From assembly GCF_024713945.1 (NCBI RefSeq), contig NC_134683.1, positions 3,659,501-3,723,500 of the forward strand: 64,000 nucleotides of DNA. The letters run 5' to 3'. Shown one piece after another: positions 13,707 to 27,045 of this stretch (within the stretch, counting starts at the first letter, position 1; every line of letters starts with the position of its first letter). The position numbers and the translations under genes are program-made. The notes beneath the pieces are model-generated. The model did no database searches, was not told the origin of the DNA, and was given only the letters and a program-made list of their open reading frames with translations. The stretch comes from Dermatophagoides farinae. Taxonomy: Eukaryota; Arthropoda; Arachnida; Sarcoptiformes; Pyroglyphidae.

Positions 13707-15787
13707 TTTTGGATCATTTAATCAATTATCAAATGATTTGATTTTGGGATGATCAATCCTTGTTTTTTTTTAAGTTGTTACAAATGAAATAATACAAATG
13801 ACGATGATGATGATCGTTTTGATGAAGATGAGAATAAAAAATGGCGTCGACAACAAATTAAAAACAACATATGATGGTGATAATGGTGATGATGATGAAT
13901 ATCGGGTTCATTGGACTTTTAAAGTCAAAACAATAATAATCTACCAAAATTTTATATATCGAAATGAATGATGGCAGTGTACAGTGTATGGTGTGTGATG
14001 ATTATCATGAATAATAAAAATAAAAATTTGTTCGACGAATTGAGAATATGACGACAAACAATCAAATGTTATTGAATCAATTGCTATCAGTAATATCAAT
14101 CATCATCATCATCATATCGACAAACAAATCGTAATTGAGAAAATGATCTTGATAATGTTTACCCAAGAAACAAAATAAAAAAAAGTAAGTTGTTGTTGTT
14201 GTTGTTGTTGTCAATAAGGAAAATTGGTTTTTGTTTTCTTCTATTTTGTCAAACAAATCGTAAATAGAAATTGCCTTCGGCCTATTGTTTGATTATAATC
14301 ATTATTATTATCGTCATTTTTTTTTATCATGGCCAAAAAGAATAATAAAAACAACAATAACGTTTTGAGATCACTGATATTCGAATGTCACAATCGAATA
14401 ATTTGACAAACGAATTCAAAGTTTAAAAATCAAATTCTGAAAACGCAAAAAAAACAGACGATTCTTTACTTGACGGCAATGGCAATGTTCTTTGGTGATG
14501 ACAAGTGATGATATATTTTTTTTTTGTCTTATTCTGACTTAAAAGAAGATTCTTTTTTTTCGTCATCAAATTCACTTCAAGAGAATAATGTATGCATCAA
14601 TAAACCATATCACCAAAAACGAAATTGACGAACAAACCAATCAAAATGAATGAATGAATGAATGAAAAAACAAATTACAAAACAACATAAAGAATTCCAA
14701 TCATAGTGCCAATCATCAACATCACAAACGACGACCATCGAAATTCGTTTTTATGTTTCTGTATCGAAGAACAGAACTTGAATTTAAGCCAAATACTTTT
14801 GCTATACAATACACACACACACACACACACACATACATTGAAGATATCTTTCTTGATAGTGAAATTGATGCGCTTCTTCTTTATTCGTTCGTCATTTTTT
14901 TTTTGTTGTGTTTAAATGATAATGATTATAATCAAACAAAATACGTATAGAAAATCAAACCATCATCATCATCATCATCATCGAATCATCGAATCAAATC
15001 GGTTTTTTAAGAAGAAAGAAAAAAAAATGGTCTGCAATCGCAATTGATCGTTACACATATACATTTGACGACGATGACGGGTTGATGACAACAACAACAA
15101 CAACAACAACAAATGCATAAATATTGAAAACAGAAGAAAAGAAATCTTTTTTTTTTCTTCTGTATATATGTGTGTGTGTATGTGAATTGTATAAGTTTGT
15201 GTTTGCTTCGTGTTTCTGGGGTTTTGAGCCAAATAAATATTATATTATTATGTGTGTTTGTACCGACTCACATACATATATGGGCCATATTGGTCCTCAG
15301 TAATACATACATTGGCTTCATACAGTCAATATGTATGTTTGTGTGTGTGTGAATCCAAAGAGAAGGACCAGACCAAACAAAAAAAAAATTTGAGATTTTT
15401 TTAGAATTGAAATGTTCCAAAATTTAAAACTGTTCCAACTGTGTTTTTGTGTGTGTGTGTGTTATGTGTTGTTTTATATTTGATAAACGCACGGGTTGGT
15501 TGGTTCGACAATCCAATTTCATTATTATGGGATTGAAATCATTTTTTTTTTCGTATGCGTAATAAATAAATTTTTGATTAATTTTTTCTTGATTTTTATT
15601 ATTAATAAAATATTATTATTCCAATTGATTATAAATTCAGTCAGTCAGTCAGTTATTACGATAAGTCTTTGCCAATATACAACAGCAAGAACAAAAAAAA
15701 AATTTCGAAAAAATCATCATTGATAATAATATGATGAGGTTAGACTAGAAATAAAGAGGCAAACAAAAAAAAATGTTGATGACCGAA
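13707..15787. other. Intergenic: tolloid 5' flank and 3' flank of the RA-domain gene
   Basis: About 2.1 kb of AT-rich DNA with (CAT)n, (TTG)n and (AC)n microsatellites (AC run near 14810-14831; TG runs near 15168-15182 and 15446-15460). No open frame has non-repetitive composition. Confidence 0.5.
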
Positions 15788-17315
15788 TCAAAATGATATA
15801 ACACAGGACCCTCTTTCTTGTCGAAGGGAGTGTTGTTTTAAATATACAGAACTTTTCCGGTCGTAGTTGTTGTTGTTGTTGTTGTTTGATGATGATGATG
15901 AATGTTGATGCTGCGGTAGCTGTAACTGTGGATGTGATCGATAATGAGGATAATGGTGGTTGTGGTGGTGGTAGTGATTTCGATTTTCCGTTGCAATAGC
16001 CATACTATTATGATTTGTTGTTGTGGTTGCTGCACCCAGCAAATTCATAGTAAATTCAGATTTGAAATTTTTTCGAAAATCAGCCATTATCAAACGGGAA
16101 TCGTTACTGCTGTTGTTGTTGTTGTTATCAATGTATTGGTGATGATGTTGAATTCGACATGATGATGGACGAATTTCGAAACGATTAAAATCTTGATTTG
16201 GCCATTCCATACGTATGGCTAATGGTCGATCGGTTGGTGACAATTTTTGTTCAACTAAAAAAAAAAACAAATAAATAAAATTGTCATCATACAATTATGA
16301 TTACTGGTATTGAACTAGAAATAGCCACTTACTTTTACAAGAAGGTGAATAAACATAAAGTTCATATTGTTTATCTATAGTAGGTAAATCAAGTATACCG
16401 GTAACCAAATGAGTTAACTCTTCAACATTCGTCCTTTCCGATATGAGAATATTTACAGTGGATGGCTATTTGGATGGAAAAAAAATATTACATCACCAGA
16501 AACAAAAATAAAAAAAACAAACATACAAACAAATAACCACTTACCCCATGTTTACATTGATTATGAATACGAACATTTTCACCACGACGCATTACTAAAG
16601 TGAATTTAAGATCTTTTTGTCGATAACATGATTGTAATAATGCTGGACATGCATCATCATCTAATGCCATAACACTACGTATTGGTATACCGGTTTGTTT
16701 AATCCATGCTTCAAGGGTTAAATAAAAAAGATTAGGATCTAGATGATTGAGACGAAATTTTTTCAATATAATCTGTACAATTTCTTGACTGGTTGTATGA
16801 TTAGATATGGATAATGTTTTATATTCAACATCTGTACAAAGAACACGTGTAAATATTTTTATTACAAATTTACGATCAATCGTATTTGATGATGTTGATG
16901 TTGGTGATGATGAAACAATTTTATTCTGATGATCATCATTATTATTTATTGATTTTGTTGGTAATGATAATTGAACATTATCCGTTATTAGACTAGGTAA
17001 TGATGATGTTGATGATGAAGATGAACTCCATGAACGATGATGATGATGGTGATTAACAACAGGAACTAATAAATGATTCGTATGATGATGATGATGATGA
17101 GTGATGGGCGATTCAATAGAATCATTCATTATCGATGATGATCCATTCGAAATACTATCAGAACTATTCAATGAAATTGAATCCGATGATGTTGATGATG
17201 ATGATTGTCGTTTAAGATCGACATCAAACATTGTTGGATTATTTGAAGCTGATAATGATGATGATGGTGATGTTGAATATGATAATGGCATTGGTGTTGA
17301 AACGTATTTGAGCAT
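15788..17315 (-). CDS. Ras-association (RA)-like domain protein
   Basis: Three exons (17315-16545, 16465-16333, 16254-15788; phases 0 and 1) give 456 aa. The first ~145 residues are Ser/His-rich low complexity. Residues about 149-243 (starting RKFVIKIF) have the ubiquitin-fold RA pattern: a hydrophobic strand, VEYKTLSIS, TTSQEIV, a helix, a long LDDDACPALLQ segment and a final FTLVMRRG strand. A second RA-like run covers about 257-330 (VNILISERTNVEEL, YELYVYSP, LSPTDRPLAIRMEW), so the protein looks like a tandem RA module. The tail is His/Asn-rich. RA domains bind GTP-loaded Ras/Rap proteins; no GEF, GAP, kinase, PDZ or myosin part is present, which points to an adaptor or effector. The exact family was not recognised. 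Confidence 0.72.
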
Positions 17316-18795
17316 GATTCAAAAAAAGGTGTGATTATATGGTCGTCTGAAAAACAATTTGAAAACTAAAAAAAATTAGAAAAAAAATTGGTTTTAGAAT
17401 ATCAACTAAAGAAAAAAAAATCAAAAACACATTTTAAATGGTGATTAATAAAAGTCATCATCAAACCAAACCATTTCATCATATGCTACCACCATTGATT
17501 ATATATAGTAATTGAATTGCAATATATGATTGTCATTTCCCAGAAACAACAACAACAACAACTACGACGACAACAACAACAGCAGCAACAAAATAAAAAA
17601 CAAAAACTGGAGCGGAAATAGACATCACGTATACATGATAATAATAATAATAATAAATCATAGATCAAAAGATATACAACCAATAGAAAAAAAAACACTC
17701 AAACCAAATTGATATCACTCAAACACGTAGAGATTCAAAAGATTATAATCGATTGTGACATCGATTATTATTAAAAATAATAATGATATTTAATGTTCAT
17801 TTGATGGTATCTCAGAGTCAGAATCATATACACACACACACACACACACACAAAAACGCACATAAATCTAACAACAACAACAACAAAAAAGTTTTTTTGT
17901 TTTTTTTTCATCTAGGATTGAATGGATTACAAATATGACCTGACACATTGATCAATTTGTATATGGAAAAAAAATGAATGAATGAATGTTGTGTTTATAT
18001 ATAGCTTGTGATGTGTGTTTGTGTGTGTGTGTGTGCTTTATGTGATATGTTTGTTTGTTTATTTGAATCGAATGAATGGCTATTTTTGAATTATTTTTCA
18101 TTATGTGTATATTTGGTTTTTGCATTTGTGTGTGTGTGTGTGTGTGTTGGTGGTGTTAATGGAGATGTAGAAAAAAAAATGGGGAGAGAGAGAGAGACCA
18201 CTGACATTTACCTTGGTCAATATATATGAATATGAATATATAAATAGTAAAGCCGGATGATTATAATGATGATGATAACATATATTAATGATGGTGACGA
18301 TTGGGTTGATTTACAATACAATACAAACAATTGGCAGAAAAAAGAGAGAGAGAGAAATAGAATAAACAAAGGAGAAACTCTTTCTTTCTTTTTTTTTTTT
18401 TTTTTTTTTTTGGTTAAATTCAATTATATGATGATAATGATGATAATAATTTTTTACAATGCAAATCGACAGAGAATTGTCAACAAAATAAATATCAGAA
18501 AAAAAATGTAAATGATTATTATTATTAATGTCAATGGAAATGAGAAAATAGAACGAGAAACTTGCAAATGTCAAAGTGCAAACCAAAACACACACACAAA
18601 CAAACAAAAAAAATCTGTCCGCTGAAATACCTATCATCAGAATTCTGTTCTAAATGTGATAATGAATACAAAATATCATCATCATCATTGGTGTCCAATT
18701 ACCATAGTAATTATTATCAATAACAAAAGACAAGATAAACAAATTATTAGTGATTTTGGTGGTTGAAGTTAAAGTTATCAATTATTAATATCCAC

Positions 18796-18798
<3 letters not shown>

Positions 18799-18828
<30 letters not shown>
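18799..18828. repeat. (AC)15 microsatellite
   Basis: Perfect dinucleotide run inside the gene-poor region. Confidence 0.9.
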
Positions 18829-18831
<3 letters not shown>

Positions 18832-20666
18832 ATTGACATAGAAAATAAAATATAAGCTAGATATATCTATTGGCTTTTTTTTGATTATTTCACAACAATT
18901 TTGGAACATTACCACCACCACCACCACCATCAATAAAGACTATGGATGAGTGATACGGAAAAAAAGTGTCAAAGTCAATTGATCAAAAAACACAAACACA
19001 AACACAGACACACACACACAAAGAGAAATGGGAAAGATTTTTTGAAAAATTATCACCGGCAAATCATAATGGATGATAATACAAATGTCGGAAGTGTTAT
19101 CTCTGCATATTTCACACACACACACATGCACATATACACACACCCATCGTGTATATTATCATATCCAGGAATAAAAAACGAAGATGATAAACAAAACAAA
19201 ACAAAAAAAAAAAACAAACACCAACAAAAAAAAATGACAAATGTCAATACAATAATGACCAGACACCCAATCAATTATGACATATCATATCATATACTAC
19301 TTTATTAAAAGAAGATAGTTTGTTGTTGTTGTTGTTGTGTGTGCTGTTCGGGTTCAATTCGTTTTTTTTTCTTGTCTGTTTTTTTCGTCGGTTGTGATAT
19401 GATTTGAATTCCAACAAAACACACACACACACACATACAATGAGATAGGAAAAAAAAGAAACAGAGCAATAATTGTGTAAAAGAAAAAATAGAGAGAGGT
19501 AACAGGAAACCAACATAGGATATTATAAAGCTGTTTTGGTTGAGATAAAATTTCATTTAGCAAAAAAAAACCAAAAAAGAAAAATCATATTGAGGTCTAA
19601 AGAATATCTATGTAGATGGATTGGATCATTTTTCTTTTTGGCATTAAATTAACACCACAAAATATGATTGAAATGACGCATACAAATGGAAAAAAATGGA
19701 AAAAAGTTTTAAATGAGAACACATTCAATACAAAAAAAAAAATCCACCACATATGTTTTCTATGGAAAAGAAAAAATCTTAATTTTTTTTTATCTTAATG
19801 GCAAAATGAAATGAAAGAAAAAAAAATTAAGCAAAAAAACGGCTGGAAATGTTTCATTTCCGTTTTTTTTTTGGATAAATCCTAATGGCAATGATTCATT
19901 GATTCAGAACTAAAAAACACAAGACACTTGATTCATTGAAGATGATGATGATGATTAGTAGACAATGATAATCTTGTATCATCAAAAATTAGCAGAGAAA
20001 ATTTCTTTTTTTCTTCGTACCATTGTGAAATGCTGAATGAACAAGAACAACAAAAAATTCAGACCACATTAAGAAGAAGAAGAAGAGAAATCCATTTGAC
20101 ATAATTATAATGGCGTTTTATGTTTGTTGATGGTACAGAAGAATAGAAAAAAAACACAATGACAAACTGTTGATTAAATATATAAAAACAAAAAAAAAAT
20201 TAACGACTTGAAAATGAAATTTACATTCAAAAATCAAAAAAAAAACAAAGCAAAACCATTGATGATTGTAATCATCATGTTATTTTTTTATAATGATGAA
20301 CAATGAGATATAATCATCTCAAGTTATCCAATCTTTACATTCATTCATCCATCATATGTAAAATGTAAATGCAAGTCCAATTGCATATATGTTTAGTTAT
20401 AATGACCATTGCGAACAAAAAAAAAACTGACATCAACAGGTACATATAATAATTATTATTAAATCACATATAAACAATAAATTAAATGACCAAAAGTTCA
20501 TCTTCATATGACATATGTCGATGTCATCAATAAGATGATAACGACAAAAAAAGAGTCAAAATGTTTGCAAACTCGACACATTTTCATAACATACAATTCA
20601 CATATATTTACATAATTTGCAATTTAATTTGAATATATATAAAAAAAGAAAATTTTTCTTAATCGT

Positions 20667-20698
20667 GAGAATCTTTATTGTTTTTCAAAAAGATTCTC
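20667..20698. repeat. Perfect 10-bp inverted repeat, 12-nt loop
   Basis: Arms gagaatcttt and aaagattctc at 20667-20676 and 20689-20698. RNA from either strand could fold into a short hairpin. No gene context. Confidence 0.7.
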
Positions 20699-21470
20699 GT
20701 CCTTGTTTTGTTTTGTCTTTTGAATGCTATCGCTCACCCTGTAGTCTAATGTTTAAAATTTCTCGCACATCGTCATCATCATCATCATCATGAATAAAAA
20801 TATCAAGATTGCCGGACAAAAAAAAATCAAAACAAAAACTTTTCAACCATTTATATTTATCTATATTATGAAGTAAACAAAAATAACTTTTAATGATGAT
20901 GATGAAAACATCATTTAGACAGGACGAAAAAAAAACAAAACAAAACCAATTTAATTAAAAAAAAAGATACAGCTTGCCTCTGAGAATTTTTTGTTTTCAT
21001 CTTCTTACATTCATTCATTAAATTCTGAGAATAAAATTAGACCAAAAAAAAACAAAAAGCCAGTAAAAAAAATGAAATGAAATGATTGTGTAGGCGTCAT
21101 TGGCTGATGATGATGATGATGATCACCGTCATCATCAATTTGCCATTGACCCTCCCCCCACACCTACCTAACACCCCCAATCAAATTGGCTTTTATTATA
21201 ATATATAAAAGTGATGACAGATGGACATTATTATCATTATTATTGCTTATGTATTTATAACTAAAAAAAAAATTTAGTTTCAAACATCATGATTATATTC
21301 CATTTATATTCATTCAATGAAAAGAATGAACAGAAAAAAAACCCTCACATAAAAATATATAGAATGATTATACAGATGTAGACATCATTATCATGATGAT
21401 GATGATTACGTTTAAGGCAATCAATAGCTTCAAGGCATCATCGTTATGATCATCATCATAATCATTGAAT

Positions 21471-21511
21471 GTTTAGATTCTAATCAATAATCTAAACAAT
21501 TGATTAGAATC
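21471..21511. repeat. Overlapping alternative inverted repeats
   Basis: Two perfect stems share sequence. Stem A pairs gattctaatcaa (21476-21487) with ttgattagaatc (21500-21511), 12 bp with a 12-nt loop. Stem B pairs gtttagatt (21471-21479) with aatctaaac (21489-21497), 9 bp. They cannot both form. Confidence 0.7.
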
Positions 21512-24500
21512 ATCATCATCATCATCAGCTAAAAACAAGAGGGCGTACATTATTTATATAGGCTAATCATCTTGTTGTTGTTGTTGTTGTTTTTGATTCA
21601 AATATAAAAGCCAAAAATGCGGCTTCCGTTTGTCATGTTTTTTTTATTAATTAAAACAATTTTATTATTATTATAGCCCTGACTACCAACGACAAACACA
21701 CACACACCAATACCTTATTTAGAATGCATACATTTTTTTGTGCGTGGATTATAATGATTCTTGATGGGAAAGAACAAAAAAAAAAAAAAAATTCAAGATG
21801 ACTTTATAGCCATGGTATGATGTTTGAATAAATGATTGATTGATTGATTGATTCATTTGATTTGATTTGATTTGATTTTTTCTTTCATTCATTTGCAAAT
21901 ATAATTGAAAAAAAACTTACCTTTTAGGCTCTCATAGAAAATTTCAAAGAGTTTTCATCAATAACATGTGCCTTATTCGGCGATGATGTATTTTTCAAAA
22001 CTTGTTGTTGTTGTTGTAGCTGTAGTTGTTGTTGTTGTTGTTGTTATTGGAATTTGAATTCAAATCGATTATGTATGGATTTTCTGTCGTTGTTGTTGTT
22101 GTTGTTATTGTATAACTTGTATAATAATGATAATAATTATACTTGAATACAAGAAAAAAAAAGACCAACAGGTTTTTTTTCCTCTGTATTTTGAATATTT
22201 AATTTAGATTTTATTTCTTGGTTATGGTTTTTGTTGTTGCTGTTGATCGATTGAATCGGTTAAGTTATTTTTTCCTTTCTTCCTGCTGTTTTTTGTTGAA
22301 TTTGAAATAAAAAAAATTCAGCAGCAGGTGAATGATGAATATATGAATGTGATATGAACGTTTTTGTTGTTGTTGATGGTTAAATACAAATGAACAAAAA
22401 AAAACCACGAAACACACGAAAACAAAACAAAAAAAAATTATGGACGTCGTTAATTTTGATGATGATAATGATGATGATGGTGTGATCGATGGAATTCAAT
22501 TTTTCATTTCAATTGTATATGATTATTATTTCTTGTTGATTGATTTGAATGATCGTTGCATGTGAATGAAATGAATATTCTCCACTATGTACATGCACAC
22601 ACACAAAAATAATGTTTATGATTGAATGTCAAAACAATGAAAAATAAATCACTAAAAACAATCGGTTGTGTATTTTCTTGATTGATGTTTCAGTGGCAAA
22701 TAATTCGTGATCAAAAACAATCAAAACATTATTTTTATACGAAATCGAAACCAAAAAAAAAAAAATTCGTCATTCACAAATCACATTCAAAATCAAAAAT
22801 GAAAAAAAAATTTCTGATCAATTCTTTGGTCGTAATCGTGCAGCTGTGTGTATGTTTTTGTTTGTTTTTTTTTCGATCGAAGATCAATCAATGTATGTTT
22901 GAATTGAATGGAAAAAAAATCAAATGGTGGTGGTGTAATGCCAAAGCAGGAGGTCTTATTTGTGTGTATGTGTGTTTACACAATTCGGACGACAAAAGAA
23001 AATATTTTGTTTGTTTGGATATTTAAAAAATAAGATTTACATGAATAAAACCGGCAATCAAACACAAACTAAACATACACATGCACACACACACACATAT
23101 AAATATATTGAAGAATTAGAAAACGAAATCAAAAAAATTGGATCATCAAAATGCAATGAATTGGAAAAGTGTAGCAGCAAGGGAAAATCCAAAAGAAAAA
23201 CCGTTTTTTTTTACTTTTTTTTTGCTAAATTTGTGTATGTTGTATTGGGATTTTCCAATATTTTGAAATGAAATGAAATGAAATTCCAGAAGTCAAAAAT
23301 AAAATTGCAGATGTACACACACACACACACACACACAATATGTTTGCAAAACTGTGTGGCTTTTGAATATTTGAATATGGAAACGAAACAAAAAAAAATT
23401 TTTTTTTTTTTTGGATTGAAATGTCTGAATGATGATGATCAATGTGAATGTGGATGAATCAACATAAGAAGATGGGAATGAAAATTATAACGGGGAACAT
23501 TTTTTTTTCTTTTTCTTTCTTGACAATTATGAATTTTTTTTTCTTCTTCACTCCACTACTTTTTAATAATGATTTAATCAAATTACATAAGAAAAGAGAC
23601 AACAGAAAGAAAATATCCAATGCACAAAGATGGATATCAAAGGAAATGAAATGGTCACCAAACACAGATAGACAGACATACACACACACACACATACATA
23701 CATACCACAATCAAAGAAAATAAAAAAAAAATCAAACGAATCTTGAATCTAAATTCACACGAGACATAACAACACACAGATGTCTTTTTTTCTCTAAATG
23801 ATCGTTTTTATTTTTATTTTTATTTTTTTGGATTTACTGTCTTTCTTTGCTTATGATGATGATGATGATGAGACCGAATAGAGGCCATGGGAGTTTTTTA
23901 TTCTCACAATTTTTAGGCCAAATACAAAACAAACAAAATTACAACCATATACACATACACATACAAACTTGTAGTTCATATGGTTCAATTCAATTTTTCA
24001 TTCACAATTATTATTTTCATGATATGATAATGATGATCTTTGTTGTTGTTGTTGTTGTTGTTGTCCATATTGACCATACATACATACATAAATGCACACA
24101 CAATTCACGTTAATGATAATTACACGAACAACATAGGAATGGGCACATATGGTCATAACATGGTGGATAATGATGATGATGATGATGAGTCGGTATTTAG
24201 GCGGTCGGTGGGTGGAGGTGTGACAACCAGAAAAAAAAACAAACGGATGTATATAATATGATATGAGTGGATTTATGATCAAAAAAAAATAAAAATAAAA
24301 ATTTTGGTCCTTAGTTCCGATATCACATGCACACAGCAAATGTGGATTTTGTCAAACAAAATATTCAAATATTGGTGACATTCAAAGGACAAATTTTAAC
24401 CATCAAAAAAAAAAAAAAAAAAAAAAGAAAAGAAAAAACATCTGTTGCTGTGTTCATCATCCATATGGCAGCCAATCGACTAGTTCGTTTGGTTCCGTGT

Positions 24501-25473
24501 GAAAATCAGAAATAAAAAAAGAAAAAGAAGAAGAAATCTTTGACTGTATCTCGTTGTATATCAGACGACGACCGTTGTTTCGCATGTGTGTGTGTGTGTG
24601 TGAATATGATGCTAACTTTGTGATGTTTGATTGTTTGTTTGTTAACAACAACTAAATGAAATAAAAAAAAAAGAAAAGAAAAGAAATCTTTTTTATAATC
24701 AAACAGAAAACGGATTATTATTATCATTGATGATGATCATCATTACAAATGAATGGGAAAGAAAGAAAAGGAGAAAATTCGAATGAATCGTAATGAACTA
24801 TTTTCACATGTCCATTTGTGCAAAAATGTTGTTGGCGAATTTGTGAATTTAAAAAAATACAAAAAAAATAAAAAAAAATAAAAAACATTCACAATGAGAG
24901 AAAGAAAAGGTCTACTACTACTACTACTACCCATCCTCTCTCTCTCTTCTTATGAAGATGTGATGATGCAGGAAAAGAAATGTCAAAAAAAAAATGCCAA
25001 ACCTACCTATAGGTATTATTCGCATTACCAGGGTACCTACCTGTTTATATGTGTGTGTGTGTGTGTGCCGGTTTTGGATGAATTTTTGTTTTGTGTATGA
25101 TGGTATTCAAGCAATGTTTATATTGAATTGCTTGATGGCGTTGATTCTCACACATTTTTTTTCATCAGAGATTCAGGTAGATTTTTGTTGTTGTTGTACA
25201 TCTAACCTTGTCTATGAGCCGCATCATCTCTGGAATGTATGATGAAACAAACTAGAGAGAGAGAGAGAACGAGGGAAAGAAACCATCAAATATTTGAAAG
25301 ATAACACCATGATGATGATGATGATGATGATGGATTCCGAGGTAAAAGTTTACATTTATCTTTTGTATAAAAGCATAACGAAAGTGAAATTACATTTGAC
25401 CTGTGTTCATTGTGGTAGTTGAAAGTTTGGTTTTTGATATTTTTCGTTAACCTTGTCGACCTTAGCACACTTG

Positions 25474-25485
25474 ATTATTATTATT

Positions 25486-25520
<35 letters not shown>

Positions 25521-25530
25521 AATGATAATG
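25474..25530. repeat. Trinucleotide (ATT)n/(GAT)n tract
   Basis: A short ATT run passes into a long GAT run with interruptions at its 3' end. It is typical of the many GAT/ATC tracts in this window, several of which also code for Ser, Asp or His runs. Confidence 0.85.
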
Positions 25531-27045
25531 GTGATTGGTGAATTTCTTAATTCGGATGCTTGATGTTTAAAGTTGATTTTTTGTCGTTGATAATAATACA
25601 ACAACAACAACAACAAGTGAATGAATGAATGAATAGAATTCGAATCAAGCAGAACGGAAATAGCCAACATTCTATTTTAGCTACTGCTGCTGCTGCTGCG
25701 TTGATGCTGTCGAACCCTCAAGGCTATTTTGCATCATTCGAATGTTTTCGTTCTTTTTTTTCATTTGAGATTCAAATTTCCTGTCCATTTTGGTTTTCAC
25801 CTTGAAATTTTTGCTGTTTTTTTTTGTTAATTTTTGGCGTGGTTTTGATGATCATGATCATGATCATGATGATGATGAATCAAAAATTTTTGAATTGAAT
25901 TAAATTTTTTTTTCTTTGATTATAAAATCACTTTAAGAAGATGAACACGAATCATCATCATCATCGATGACACAGACACAAATCGAGGTAAAGAATCTTT
26001 TAAGACGATTTTTCTTTATTTTTGATCATTTTTCTTACTTATTTTTCAACATAGCTCTCATATATATCGGGTGTTTCTGACTTTTTTTTGGAGAAAAAAA
26101 ACCATTTTAATAATCAACTTTATGACTGTATGATGAAATTTGAGTACACTGGGATATAAATTTTTTAAAAATGTCAATTCGATTCGATTTGGACATTCGA
26201 CACTTTTTTTATATCGTGTATGTGTGCATGTGAATGGATTAAATTTAATATATACATGTCACACATGCACACCGCATACATTCGGCCATTGGTCATCTGT
26301 GTAACAATTTTTTTTTTCTCGTTTCAAGTCAAAGTAAGTAAATAAGTAATCCAGAAAGAAAATGTGACAACTTTATTTTCTTTTTCTCCTCAAAAAAAAA
26401 ATGTGACATTGTAAATTTTGTCTTTTAACATTTTGTCAAATTTGTATCTTAGTGTGTGTGTGACCAATCGACCAACGATAATGATGATGATGATGATGAT
26501 GAAGATCAAGTTCATTCATCAATTCTACTTGTCATCAAAATGTTTTTGTCTTTCAAAAAAGACACAGAGAGAGAGAGAAAGAGAGAAACATTCGAATCAA
26601 TCGAAAGTTTTTTCCCTTCATCATCATCATCATGATGATTATGACCTTCGACCTTTATCATCATCATCATCATCATCGTTTTTGGGCTATATAATTATCA
26701 TTCCAGAATGAAATAATCTTCTCAACAAAAAAAATGATTATTGTTGTTGATGTTGTTGTTGTTGTATGCAAAGAATCTTGCTCAACAAGTTTAGATTTTC
26801 ATTCATTGAATGAATGAATGGTCAAAAAAAAAAAAAAACACAATGGGCCAAGATTATCAATGCAAAATGAATATACCGGATTTTTAGTTTCAATGAATGT
26901 CGGACAGATGGTGCTGTGTTCGATTTAAATTTTTGTTTTTAATTCGACACACACAAATTGAGCATTCTTGGTGAATGTGCGTTGTTTTTTTTCTGTTTGT
27001 TTATTTTTGAGCAATTGAACATTGAAAATTAAAAATTCATTATCA

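Larger units (their letters stand above)
17316..27045. other. 9.7-kb gene-poor, microsatellite-rich region between divergent genes
   Basis: This separates the 5' ends of the RA-domain gene (-) and the ZZ/FW gene (+). It is very AT-rich and packed with (AC)n, (TG)n, (GAT)n, (TTG)n, poly-T and poly-A runs. All open frames translate to repeat strings (VCVCV, HTHTH, DDDD, IIII), so none is called. Two perfect inverted repeats stand out near 20667 and 21471. It may contain promoters, 5' UTR exons or non-coding transcripts that cannot be recognised from sequence alone. Confidence 0.55.

Noticed and set aside
18008-19563. Many open frames on both strands with VCVCV, HTHTH and similar strings
   Set aside because: They come from (TG)n/(AC)n and poly-T/poly-A runs. 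Repeats without internal stops produce open frames without coding meaning.
22682-23271. Lys-rich open frames in the gene desert as a possible small protein pair
   Set aside because: Low complexity, overlapping microsatellites and no conserved motif.
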